A program made the translations under genes and the position numbers. This document shows positions 21,602-32,560 of a DNA stretch of 64,000 bases, one piece after another; the stretch's first letter is position 1, and each line of letters opens with the position of its first letter. Source of the stretch: Gyromitra esculenta. Taxonomy: Eukaryota > Ascomycota > Pezizomycetes > Pezizales > Discinaceae. The stretch lies in assembly GCA_038503075.1 (NCBI GenBank), contig JBCAML010000006.1, positions 1,736,001 to 1,800,000 of the forward strand, in the 5' to 3' direction. The notes below the pieces were generated by a model. The model was not told where the DNA came from and searched no databases. It saw only the letters and a list, made by a program, of their open reading frames with translations.

Positions 21602-24262
21602 TGTTATTTTTTGATAGTTTTTTGAAATTAGAATATGCCGTGACTATCGAGGGTTCTGTGTGCTGTAGGTGTAGCTGGTGGTGGGTTTAGCACTCGATGG
21701 ATTATGACGATGGAGCTGGGCGGGTGGGTAGATTGAGGTTGTTTGGTAACGAGAAGTGAAGATCTTGGCTGCAATCCACTCGGGTGCATCCGAGCATGTA
21801 GGCGTTGAGCAATTCCATGGCAGCGGAGTGACAAGCAGGCTGGAAACGCTCTTCTCTCCATTGCCACTGAAAACAGCAGGAATCCGATGCATCCCCGGAA
21901 CGAGAGAACGAACAAGAGAAACCCCGCCAACGACTTCCAGACAAAAACACCACCAAATAAAGCCAAGGCCATGACGCAGTGGGTCTCCCACAGCTGCTCG
22001 TGCCGCCCTCCTTATCGATTGTCAAGCCGAGTCGGGAAGGTTTGTCTGGTTTGGCGGATCCTTGGCATGACAGCAGCCCTCTATATCTTTACCCCGTCTC
22101 CTCGGAGTGGGCACCAGGCTGCTGAAGACAGTCAGATAGCAGATAGATAATACTCACAGGCAGATTGGTGAGTACATGTAGTCATAGAGATTATTGTATT
22201 CCATTGCCCATCCAGCAACAAGATGAAGGGAGGAGAGGATACCGACGGCCTGGAGGGAAATTGAACTCACTCACCACTCCCACGTTTCTCACCGCCCCGT
22301 ACGCGCGCAAGAAGAGAGACATTCTTCAGAATGGCTTTACCGATATCGATTATCCAATCTCTAGTCAGTCCTGCGTGGGCATTCTGTTCACTACATGTAC
22401 TTACCACACATGTACTGGCAATATATTTATAGGGATCGTCACTATGGTTGTTACAAACTGAGACTTTCAAAGACGACGGACAGGAAAAAAGTAACACCTG
22501 TCTGTTATGTAAAGTAAGAAAGCCACCCGAGGAAAGAGCAATTATCACAGAAAACAGAAGAAGCACACTCCAGCTGTGGGATTCACGGTCAAAATACCCA
22601 TCCACACATCATTGGGAGAAATGTCTTGTCTTGTCAGGTGGAAAGGACGAAGTACATGTAGCCCTAATGAGATGCCAGCTAGCTCGGATACCCCCGATAT
22701 CCCCCATTTCTCACTCGATGCCCAACCATGAATAATAACCTTATCTGATTTGATCAGCCCTCTTTCTGATACTAAGAATTTTCCAAGGATCCAAATTAAT
22801 TCTTCTCCGTCTCCGCATGTCATGTCCAGCCTAAGGAAAATAATCCCCCGAGGAACCCTCCATCTTTCTTTTTTCTTCCGTTTCCTCAGTCCCATTCACA
22901 ATCCCTTAATTTTTGCTTTTCTTCGCTCCCAATTCCATCGTCTCTCTCTCTCTCTCTAGGGGTGCAAGTCGTAACAGACACCCACAAGGGGAGGGAAGAA
23001 AAAACAAAAAGCGGTTACTCCGACGACCGAAATATTCGTTTTTGGCAGGTCCCTGTTGGCCATCTCAGCTTGGCACCAATCAGACACCAAACGTGCGCGT
23101 GCTGCATTGAGCTGATCCCTCTCAACCACAACGGTGAATGCTTGAACAATTACCTAAAAATCTGCCTTCGTTAGGGATCTACTGAAAAATGGGCGTAGAA
23201 GACGGGGAAAAAAAGTAAAGAAGAAAAAAAACAGCCATACTTATTGCTGTCTTCGCTTCGAAGGAGGAAGCACGTACTTTACATAGTTAATAACGACATT
23301 GATCAACCTAGCTAGTGAGATGGCTGGTGTCGGGAAAAATGTCGTGCTTAAGTGAATGAAAACATCGACGAACGTAATGTGAAAAAAGTAGCGGGGGGTT
23401 GGAGGCTCGTGGCATCGGATACTCAGCACGTTTCTCTCCCCCCTTCCCAACGGGGAACTGGAGAAAAAACTCTATGACCTTTGGTCTCATCTTGGCTTTT
23501 TCTCATTTAGTCACTGCGGTCCTATAAAGTCTTGGGGTACTCCGTAAAGGGTCCTGGTTCCCGGGGGAACTCTTTTTTGTGCTAGAGAAAGCTCCCTTTT
23601 CTTCTCTCTTTCCTCATTTTTACCGTATCTCATCGTCATAAGCTGTCGAATCGCTTTACAGAAATCGTCAGAATTTGATCGCTAACTCTCCAAGTACCGA
23701 CCAAAAAACAAAAACGCAAAAAACAAAAAACACAAATTCCTCAGTAAAAGCGATCTCCCGAGCAAGAGATCAGCGCAAGAGAAGAATAAGAAAAAAACCG
23801 CCCCAGATACATGGTCCCTACTGTGCCCGTCATGGTCATGTCCAATCCGAGTCGTCCAAGCCACGAGAGGGAAAGTTCTGGGGTTGTAAGTGTTTTTTTA
23901 TTTTATTTTATTATTTCTAGCATCGCTGATCGTTGACACACCATGCTGACTTTATTATTTTTTACAGCTTAGCCATGGTTGGAAATCACCCCCACATATT
24001 ACGTTGCGGATTGCGAATTGAGGGTGAGCACCCTGAAGGGCTAACAATGATTTAAAGGGCGAGGAGGAGCCGGGAATATGGGCCCTGGCGAGGACGAGCG
24101 CGTGGAGACCGAACAGGACGTGAAAATCCCAGTTTTGAAAAGCCCAGTATATACCACAGGCCGTGGAGGAACAGTATGTTTCCCGCCCCTCGATCCAATT
24201 CGATCTAGCGGTAACGCCTGTGTTGAAATCTTCATATTGACGGGTGGTGTGAATAGGGAAAT
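21602..24262. other. Divergent intergenic region, NMNAT / DUF3602
   Basis: 2.7 kb with no supported gene. Three TACATGTA palindromes cluster at 22173, 22392 and 22653 (within 490 bp). There is a TC-rich run near 22938-22958. The stretch from about 23650 to 24262 is probably the 5' leader of the DUF3602 gene and may contain a leader intron starting near the GTAAGT at about 23887. Short open frames on both strands here look random. Confidence 0.55.
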
Positions 24263-24784
24263 ATGGCACTCAACGATCCCGAGAACCCCGAGAAGGCCCG
24301 TCGCGCCCAAGACGTCGAAGAGTCACCCCGAGTTCGCAGCAGCAGCGAATTCCATGGTGGACGCGGGGTATGTATCCTACACCGCCCCTGTATTGGAGAA
24401 GAGAGGTTACGTAACAAAATCTAGTATGGTATTTGTAGAAGGTCCTCGATCTGGAGTCTTAGACCCAAATTTAGCTACTAAATTGTGTTGGGCGAGACTA
24501 CCCGCAGGTCTTCGTAAAAAAAAAAAAGCCATCTAGATTCTTGTTTGCGCGATCTTCTAATTGTCCTACATAAACGTGGCTGACTTTTTTTGCTTCTGTG
24601 CGTAAAGGGAGCTGGAAACGTTGTCAATCCTGATGATGTTGAGGCCGCATTAGCTCGAGAGGAGGAGGAGAAGCAAAGACTCGCCGAGAAGCGCCCCGAG
24701 CCGGTCGACCATAGCAAGATCGATTATCGTGGCTGGGCCGATCGCGGGAAGGATATGCTTTTTGGGCGCAAAAAGAAGACATAG
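24263..24784 (+). CDS. Small DUF3602 protein (GRGGAGN motif)
   Basis: A 93-residue protein in two exons, 24263-24367 and 24608-24784, separated by a 240-bp intron (donor GTATGT, acceptor TAAAG). Splicing creates the signature GGRGGAGNVVNPDD across the junction, which supports both the splice and the assignment to the fungal DUF3602 family, whose members carry one or more GRGGAGN motifs. The centre is a charged helix rich in Glu (AALAREEEEKQRLAEK). The C-terminus RGKDMLFGRKKKT is basic. Members of the family are small, soluble and poorly characterised (Par32 of yeast is a multi-motif relative linked to nitrogen signalling). Only one motif is present here. The start is the first ATG in frame. 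The intron is unusually long for this window, where most are 50-120 bp. Confidence 0.87.
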
Positions 24785-27700
24785 ATTGGAGGGATACGCG
24801 ATGGTTCTCGTTCTTGGTCTTGGTTCTTATACCCTTCCCGTGTCCGGCGGCATTTATGGGACGGCGTAATATGGGGTCACCTTTTTTTAATCATTATTTT
24901 TTGCTTTCCGGCTACATACGCCGTTGTCTATGATTGATTTTTTGCCCCAGATTTGTTTGTTCCTCTCCACTTTTTTCTCTTAATTTTTTTGATTTTCTGG
25001 CATGTTTGGGGAGCAAAAATGGGATACGGGTCTTGGTATGAAGGTTTTATTTCGATTTTTTTGATTGGGTTGATGCATATATAACACCCACTCCACTTGG
25101 TCCAGGATGCGAGAATAAACCATTCGTCATAGTTGTGGGTACACGGCTTTTATAGTTTCACTTTTGTCCAAGAAGCTTCCACCGTGGAAACTTTCCCGGA
25201 ATTCGGAAGCATTAATAATATTCGCAACAGGCATAAAGAACCCGAAAATTCAAGTGTGAGTTAACCAGCTAAGTCGTGGGTGTGCCAAATTAAGACGATC
25301 CAGGAATTACTACCAGCAGAAGTCGTTTTCGGGTTTTTTATGCCTGTTGCGAGTAGATCATACCCCTCTTTCTTTCTTCGAAACGAAGATCCAAGATACA
25401 CAACAACTCGGAAACCCAATAATTTCTGTACCATTTTAATCAATCCCCATATCAATGGGCCGATGGGCCTAGTTACTCAAGCACTCAAGCACGGTAGGAG
25501 AAAAAGAAAGAAAAAAACCCGAGTCCCCAACTAATGTCAGCTCACAGCCGAACCGAGGAAAATCAAACGGATGGAGTGGATGGGCCGATATATATTCTAT
25601 TGGTGCTATGATGCATGACACACTTTAAAGATCGGAATGATATGATGCGAGGATGGAGATTTTTCTGTCTTCCCATGCCAGCGGGTCTGGATGGTCCCCC
25701 ATACCTTTTTTGGAGGGTGCTTATAGGGTTCAAATTTTTTTTCCAAGTACTTATTGCGGAAACCAATGGATGCGGGTATAAGCAGTACGGTACGTGACCG
25801 AACATCTGGCTGTTGCGGGAATAATTTTACCTTCTGGACTTTTCCAACTCAAGACGGGTGGGCTTGGACCAGGAGGGAGTCTTTTTATGCTTGTTTCCGT
25901 TGGCGAGCAGTAAACACCCGAGAATGTGGTGTGGTGGAGGGTAGTTTCCATAGTGTACCGTGTACCTAGATTGGCCCTGTTGCCCGTCCCGTCGGGACAG
26001 GGGAAACATGGTTCTCTGTATGTGCTTGATATGTGCTCGCCCACTCATGACTTGGAGTGACCTTGTTGTTTCTCGCACATGAGGTGTGGAGGTACAGTTG
26101 ATGGGGTGTATTGGTGTTGTGGGCAAACATGTCCCAGCTATTGGCAGGTGGAAATGAAACGCTGTAATAACTGGGACCGATCGGATAGCACGTCTGTGTG
26201 TGGGCTGGTTTCCAGAACGTTAGTTCCACGCAGACGACAAGTTATGCCCGCGAGATAATTGGGATTGCTAGCGCAGCCACTGGGGGAGAGACATTTTTGA
26301 AGTGCCGGGACAGCAGACGGACGGGTCGAGCGATGTTTCGTTTCAAGGATCCAGTCTGTTGGGACATGCCAAATCTTGAGGCTTGTGGTGTTGGTACTCA
26401 CGCGTGGGTTGAGATTTCCGGAAAAGCGTTAGCGCCACCCCACTGTAACCGCTGCTTAGCGTGCAATGCCGGCATTTTGCCTATCAAGACGACTGCTGCT
26501 CGAAGTTTCAACCTATCCAGCACGATACCGATACATCGGATGTTTGTTCGGATGCAGTCCACCCCGCTGATTCTTCTGAAAAAGCAACGACAAAGCGTGA
26601 CGAACCACGGTTTATGATTGTTTGCATGGTACGGGCTGACTCTGCAGTGCGGGCGACAAGGGCGAAACAGCATGGGTTTGTTTGGAACGCCACAGGAAGA
26701 AGACAAACAGATGGACCAGAGAAGAGAGAGAGATTCGGGGGGGACGAGCGAAGGGAGGAAAGGATTGGGATAGAGTGGGGATAGAGCATCAAGCCCTAGA
26801 CAGATACCGGTACTCTCTGCGTGGTTGCAGCTCTCCGCAGCTCGACGTGCATATACTATGAAGCTAGGTTGGTAGGAGTAGAGCAGACAGCAAGTACTAA
26901 GCTCTGCTCTCGACTGTGTGCTTACGTGCTGGACACCCTAGCACGCTAAGCTTAGGACATGCGCTCCGTGCAGAAAGTCTACAGATGATGATCATGTCGT
27001 AGTTACATAACTGATGGATGTTCTCCAAACTCGATGGAAGATCTCGGGAGACAACTTTCGATCCCTGAGAACTACCGCTTGGTAGGTATGATAGCAGTTA
27101 GTAGCCTTTACCCCTCTTATCGTTAACAGTTATCCATTCATTTTTCTCCCTTGGAGAACTGAGTGAGGTAGCAATGAGGGGGGTCCATCTATCATGGTAT
27201 GTGCTCTTCCTCGATACCATTTGTTCGCTGTCTCTGCATGGCTCAATTAGTGTTGGAAGTTATCCTTGGTCGTTTTTTCGCGTGCCCACATATGCTATTT
27301 CAATATTCGAATAGCCGTACATAGCGCTTCTGCCGGTTGTCTGGCTCTCTCTGCAACTATAACGTCAGTAGAGACGTATTGTTTGGGTGCCAGTCTACTT
27401 GTACGATAATGTTGGAAAAAAGTAAATATTTCGGATCTTCGTTGGGGGAGGGAAGTCTTATTCGGCCTAAAGAAGAATCGGTAAATAAGGCGATCTCTAT
27501 CCAGAAAGAAAGACACCCATTCCGGTGGATCTCTCTCACATTTAGGCCATCACCATTCACTGGATACAATTAACCCCGACCCCGGAAGCACAGCCTCCAT
27601 TCTGGTAGGTGTGTGGTATGTAGGTAATTGGTAGGTCGTCAACTTTAATTGTAACCCCCCCCCACTGCAGACTTGGTGATATGTGCCTTGTATTCCCCAC

Positions 27701-28617
27701 CTGCCTCTGTCTCTGCCTTTACCTCCCTCCTGTATATCCCCTCTGAGACATCAGTCCCCAAATGGTCGACCAAATTGATCCATACCGATCTGTCAAACGC
27801 AATTGACCCAAGGTACTGTACAGGCAGACGGTACTCTACTCTGTAAAATCCTCAGAGCCACTGTGTCAAACGTGTCAATCACTCAACAATCCAACTGGCT
27901 GTCGTAGGATTGCATGCGTACATACATCCTATACGTGCTCATGTGCAGCAGATAGTCGGCTTCCTTCCCGTGTGCTGTATCATCACCATACCTCGATTCC
28001 ATCAACCTGCTCTGCCTACTCTCTTTTCCCCACCTCCACTTCGCCCCTCCACTCCTCAGATCCTCCTCCTCCCCCTTCCCATCCTCTCGTGTCTTTCTCC
28101 AACACCACCTCCTTCACTAGCTTCCTGTACCTGTGCTGCTCCTCCCACATATTCTACTTTCCTCCTCGCTGATTCGGGATTCACGCTTTCTGCAACACCT
28201 GGCTGCCAGCGGTTGTGGTTATCTTGAACTGTTTCGCCAGCTTTTCTGCCGCCAGTCAGCAGACCAGCCGAGACTCCGAGTCACACAGAAATAATTTCCA
28301 GTGACGAAAGGTGCTCATTGTGAGTGCTGTGGAAAGTTATAAAGATCCAGTCTTGGGACAACGACAGAAGGAAGAGAATTGAAAACAGAGAAGAAGAAGA
28401 AAAGCGGGTGTGAAGAGAACTGAGCGAGATAGTTCGAGAAGAAAGATTACAACAAAAACATTTCCAGGCCCAAAACCGTGAAACCTTGGAGAAACGCCAC
28501 TTCCCCGTTTTTTTTTACTTTTTCCCTCCCCCTCGTCGGGATCTGAACATTCAAATAGAGAGCATTAGTCGCTACGACTCAAGTCGATAGATCTCCAAAG
28601 CTTTCACCCATTGCGCA
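24785..28617. other. Intergenic, DUF3602 to velB
   Basis: 3.8 kb without a supported gene. It holds a 131-bp inverted-repeat element (25222-25352). From about 27900 the plus strand is pyrimidine-rich, which suits a long velB leader. Many overlapping short open frames on both strands between 25560 and 26800 have no domain character. Confidence 0.55.
25222..25352. mobile_element. 131-bp MITE-like element, copy A
   Basis: The arms 25222-25248 and 25326-25352 (27 bp each) pair at 26 of 27 positions. The arm reads TCGCAACAGGCATAAAGAAC then CCGAAAA. The right end (ACCAGCAGAAG...TTTTCGGG..ATGCCTG) is clearly related to the right end of the element at 62839-62971, so the two form one family. There is no coding content. 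Confidence 0.82.
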
Positions 28618-29974
28618 ATGTCCATCAACACAATGTACGCTCCTCCCACTCATCCAAGCCAGCACCACGACAACCGTCACCATGGAATTTCTCCACCCGT
28701 TCCAATGACTCGGATGTCGTCATCGTCATCCTCGTCACAACAATCTGCCCCTCCAAACAACAACGGTCTGATGCAAAGTCTCCAGCAGCAACAGGTTCCG
28801 CAGTCTCAATCATGCAGAGGTGATGGAAATCGTATTTACAGTCTGGAGGTGAAGCAACAGCCCATCAGGGCTAGGATGTGCGGCTTCGGAGACAAGGTGC
28901 GGGGATCTTTCGTGACGTCGAAAGAGATCGCGTGCTAACGGGTTTCCGCAGGATCGTCGGCCAATTACTCCCCCGCCGTGTGTGAGGCTCGTGGTTAAAG
29001 ACGCGACTACGGGAAAGGAGGTCGACATCAAGTGAGTTCGCGGCGTCTCCCGCCCTTCCCGTATGCAAGATCCCGACTAAACGTCTGTGTGCTTGCAGTG
29101 AGGTCGATACGTCTTTCTATGTTCTCACTGTAGATTTGTGGTCTGCGGACGGAACCCGTGAAGTAAACCTCGTCCGACATTCTGCTACATCTCCCTCAAT
29201 TTCAGCAGCAACTTCATCGTCATATCCTCCTCCACCTCCGACCCCGCCCCCTCACCCACATCCACAAGCCCATCACCATCCCCACCTGCAACAGCTGCAA
29301 CACCCGCAGTACCCTCCACCGCAATCAATGCATCAGCAACAACCCCCAAGTCAATATCCAGGGTATAATCCGCAACCTCCGCACCAGATGCAACAACCGT
29401 ACTATTCCCAGCAGCAGCACAACGCGCCCCAAGGGTACTATCCAAATATACATGGGCCACCACCTCAGCAGCAGCCCCCTCAGCAAACCCCTTCGGGAAT
29501 GTTCACCAGAAACCTTATTGGCAGCCTGAGCGCTAGCGCATTCAAGCTGACAGACCCAGACAATAAGATCGGCGTGTGGTTCATTCTCCAAGATCTCTCT
29601 GTTAGAACTGAGGGTTCATTCAGGCAAGAACTCCCAAATTGGAGTTTTCATATAGATAGCACTTTTCCTAACATCCGGCTTCTCTCTACAGGTTGAAGAT
29701 GAACTTTGTCAATGTAGGTCGAGGTGATGGTGCTGGTCTGAATACCGGATCTGCTCCTGTACTTGCCAGCGCTTTCTCAGATGTATTCCACGTCTTTAGT
29801 GCAAAGAAGTTTCCAGGTGTCATTGAAAGCACAAATCTTAGCAAGTGTTTTGCGACCCAAGGTGAGTTCTGGACCTAATTACCAATGGCCCAGCATGCAT
29901 GTGCTGACACACAAATTCTAGGAATTAAAATTCCGATACGCCGTGATAAGGGTGATGGTCCTGATGGGGTTTGA
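28618..29974 (+). CDS. velB: Velvet-family developmental regulator VelB
   Basis: VelB is a DNA-binding velvet-domain factor that pairs with VeA or VosA to link light, development and secondary metabolism. Five exons (28618-28896, 28952-29031, 29099-29623, 29692-29861, 29922-29974) close to 368 residues. The first velvet half follows a Ser/Gln-rich leader: YSLEVKQQPIRARMCGFGDK, then DRRPITPPP, TSFYVLTVDLWSADGTREVN and LVRHSATSPSIS. A Pro/Gln/His-rich insert of about 110 residues follows, as is usual for VelB and not VosA. The second half begins GMFTRNLIGSLSASAFKLTD and ends with FSAKKFPGVIEST and CFATQGIKIPIR. Intron 3 starts with GC (GCAAGA) and is needed to keep FRLKMNFVNVG in frame. The ATG chosen is the first in frame; a second Met five codons later is possible. 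The upstream region is long and pyrimidine-rich. Confidence 0.96.
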
Positions 29975-31302
29975 ATCAATTAATTCTCATGGAGAATTTA
30001 AAGGCTGGAAAAGGTTTTGGGATTTTTGGGGCATATATCTGCTGGAGTATGTTTAATTTGCGGGTGTCTTATATATCTGGATGGTGCATGGTTCTGTTTT
30101 TGATATACCTTTTTTGATATTTATTACCGATACCAATACCTTCTTGGAGTCATCTATTTTTCCGGTTCCATTTTCTTATCCTCATCATTCACGTTTTCTG
30201 GTTCCATTTTTTTTTGTTTTTTTTTTGCAGTAGGCCTTTTACTACAATTTGCCCATGTTTGCTTCGGATTTCTAGGTATAAATTCCAAAAGTTATTCTGG
30301 GCAATCGTTGTATGATGGCTGGTTTTCCCACCAGGTCTCATAGAAACGTCGAAAGTGGATTTAAACGAGTTGTGTGAAGTAAGACTGATTTAGGGTACTA
30401 GATAACAGCCAGTACGTTACTGTGCCAATGTGCGGTCGCTAGCTCTTTACCACAAGGCTTATACTATGGATAAGCCAAATACGGATTGGATTGCCTTATA
30501 TTTATACAACTGTGGTAATTTGGCGCAGTTTGTAGGATACGTGTATGCAAAGGTAGCCCATTTCGCAAATCTCAACGATGTATGAGTTTACAGATGAAGT
30601 TCGATAACCCGTTGCTGGGTCGTGTATTATGTGTATTCCCGTGATTATCACCCTTCGATTAAAAGAACAAGCGAGCCCTGAAAATAACCTGGGGAGCGGA
30701 AGGATGGGTGTCAAAGTTTCCTTGCCCAGTTGTATGTCTTGGCTAACAAAATCAAGAATTTGAGACAAAAGGCCTGTTCTTAACCAATCGAATCCCGGGA
30801 TCCCACGGGATGTCAACAAAAGAGAGATTATGAATTGATGTCATATGCGGGCCGACGGATTCGTCAAAATGTCAGGAATTGATGTAGCAGCGGATCGGTA
30901 ACCGTTAGGCATACATCAGACATATATCGACTTCTTCGCACGATGTACATACGCACGATCAACAGACGACCGAAATGGTATGCGGAAGTCAAAAAAGGCG
31001 AAGCGGCAGGAGTCATCCGCGGCCCGCGATAGCACACCCTGCAGGTGGTAGGATCATATTCTGGCCCGAAGCAACTCTTGGTGTCTGTCATATATCAGAT
31101 TGATACTTGAGGGTCATTATGTAAAGATGAATAGGCTGGAAGAAAGAAAAAAGTAAATAACGAAAGACGTTGAGTATTGGGCGCACTCAAGCATTCCCCA
31201 ACACAAACCAACAAGACCCAAAGATAATCGCATTGATGCGTACGTCACATGTGATATTAAGACTATGAAAAAAAACTCCAAGGCACGAATTCCCACCATT
31301 CC
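29975..31302. other. Convergent intergenic region, velB / YJU2
   Basis: 1.3 kb. A minus-strand open frame of 105 residues at 30502-30819 has no recognised domain and is probably chance. T-rich tracts near 30205-30230 may belong to the velB 3' end. Confidence 0.55.
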
Positions 31303-32251
31303 CTATGCGAGGGGCTTAACTTTCTTTTTGATGCCTAACGTAGCACCTAGGTCCCGCTTTCTCTTGACTGTCTTCTTGAAACTTGGTATCTCCACCTTCG
31401 CCACCTCTTCCGCGGCGGCAGCTGATGGCCCTCCTTGGATTGGTGTTTCCTCAGCGCCCTCTCTGACCCTCCTAACAAATTTATCCTCATCCGTTCGGAA
31501 TGCCCTCTTGGCAGCCTCTTCATCCTCTTGTTCTTGCCTTTCCCTCTCTAACTGCGACTCATCCTTAACCTCCCACAGGGTTTCTAAGACGTCTTCTTGA
31601 TCCACCCTCTCGTTCCGTGCATTCCGTGTCCTGATTTCATCCAATGCATCTGCAATCTGCATCTCGCGCTTGGAATCCAATGTTTTCGTTTCTAGCTTGG
31701 CCATGGCGCTTTCGTTTTCTTCTTCTTCAAGCCTGTTTAGGCGTTCCTCTTCTGTCTCTTCTTTCTCGTTGTGGTCTCGCCAAGGCTCGAAATTTCGGAT
31801 GGCGCCCTTCTCGCAAGTGTAGTCCATGTTCTTAGGGTCCGTCTTGAATGTGACCTCGGCAGAACATCGTGTACATCGGATGTAGAAACGGAATATGCTG
31901 ATATTATAATATTCTAGCGTTTTTTTTTTCTGTTAGCTATGCTACCATCGGAAGATAGGAGGGCAGTGTTTTCTTACTTTCACCAGAATGTTCTTTGCGA
32001 GCATTAAATTTACGGCCCTTGTAGATAAACTCGCCACAGCTTAGACATTTCATACTGAAGGGCGCCATTAGACGGACAGTCTGCTGTTTGGGCCCTGTGG
32101 GCTTCGGGCCCTTGTGGCGAACGATCTTCGACGGATCAAAGTCCGGGGGATAGCTATGAGAAGAGTCTTGTTAGCGAATATCCTAAAGGTTAGACGGGCG
32201 GCTACATGTTGTATATACTTACTATTTCTGTAATACCTTACGCTCAGACAT
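31303..32251 (-). CDS. YJU2: Splicing factor Yju2 (Cwc16/CCDC94 family)
   Basis: Yju2 joins the activated spliceosome with the Prp19 complex and promotes the first catalytic step (branching). Three exons, 32223-32251, 31978-32153 and 31303-31913, give 271 residues. The first exon codes for only nine full residues (MSERKVLQK), then [12 protein letters not shown] across the junction. The core carries the family's four-cysteine zinc site: [21 protein letters not shown] and [20 protein letters not shown], followed by DYTCEKGA. A long Glu/Arg-rich helix follows, then a basic C-terminus ([20 protein letters not shown]) that looks like a nuclear signal. The second splice (GAAA to AATATT) is set by the conserved [13 protein letters not shown]. 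The gene is divergent from MSH4 with 309 bp between the two start codons. Confidence 0.96.
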
Positions 32252-32560
32252 GTTGGTGTTGGGCGAATAATCGTGGCAGCTGTTTCTGCAAACACCGAGG
32301 AATAGGCAAGAGAGGTGGGAGATGGTGTAGGTGACAAGCTCATATTTCGCGCTATACTGTTTAGGCGATGATTGGGTTGATTAGATTGATAAGATTAGAT
32401 TGACTATTGGACTACAGATCTTAGTTCTTGGGTCGATCTCACTGATCCACAAAGCTTATTTTGCCTATTGCATGTGACGAATATTTGCCCCACTCCCTGA
32501 ATGTGATATACCCCTACTCCTTGAATACAGATCTGTACACTTGCATGAAATATCGCATCC
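32252..32560. promoter_or_regulatory. Shared divergent promoter, YJU2 / MSH4
   Basis: Only 309 bp separate the two start codons, so the promoters must overlap. One gene is constitutive (splicing) and the other meiosis-specific in known systems. No obvious palindromic operator was seen. Confidence 0.6.

Noticed and set aside
25560..26800. Overlapping frames of 60-139 residues on both strands
   Set aside because: No domain, no splice logic, and similar lengths on all frames, as expected of a stop-poor GC-balanced stretch.
30502..30819. 105-residue minus-strand frame between velB and YJU2
   Set aside because: No recognisable domain and no conserved motif; lies in a convergent 3' region.
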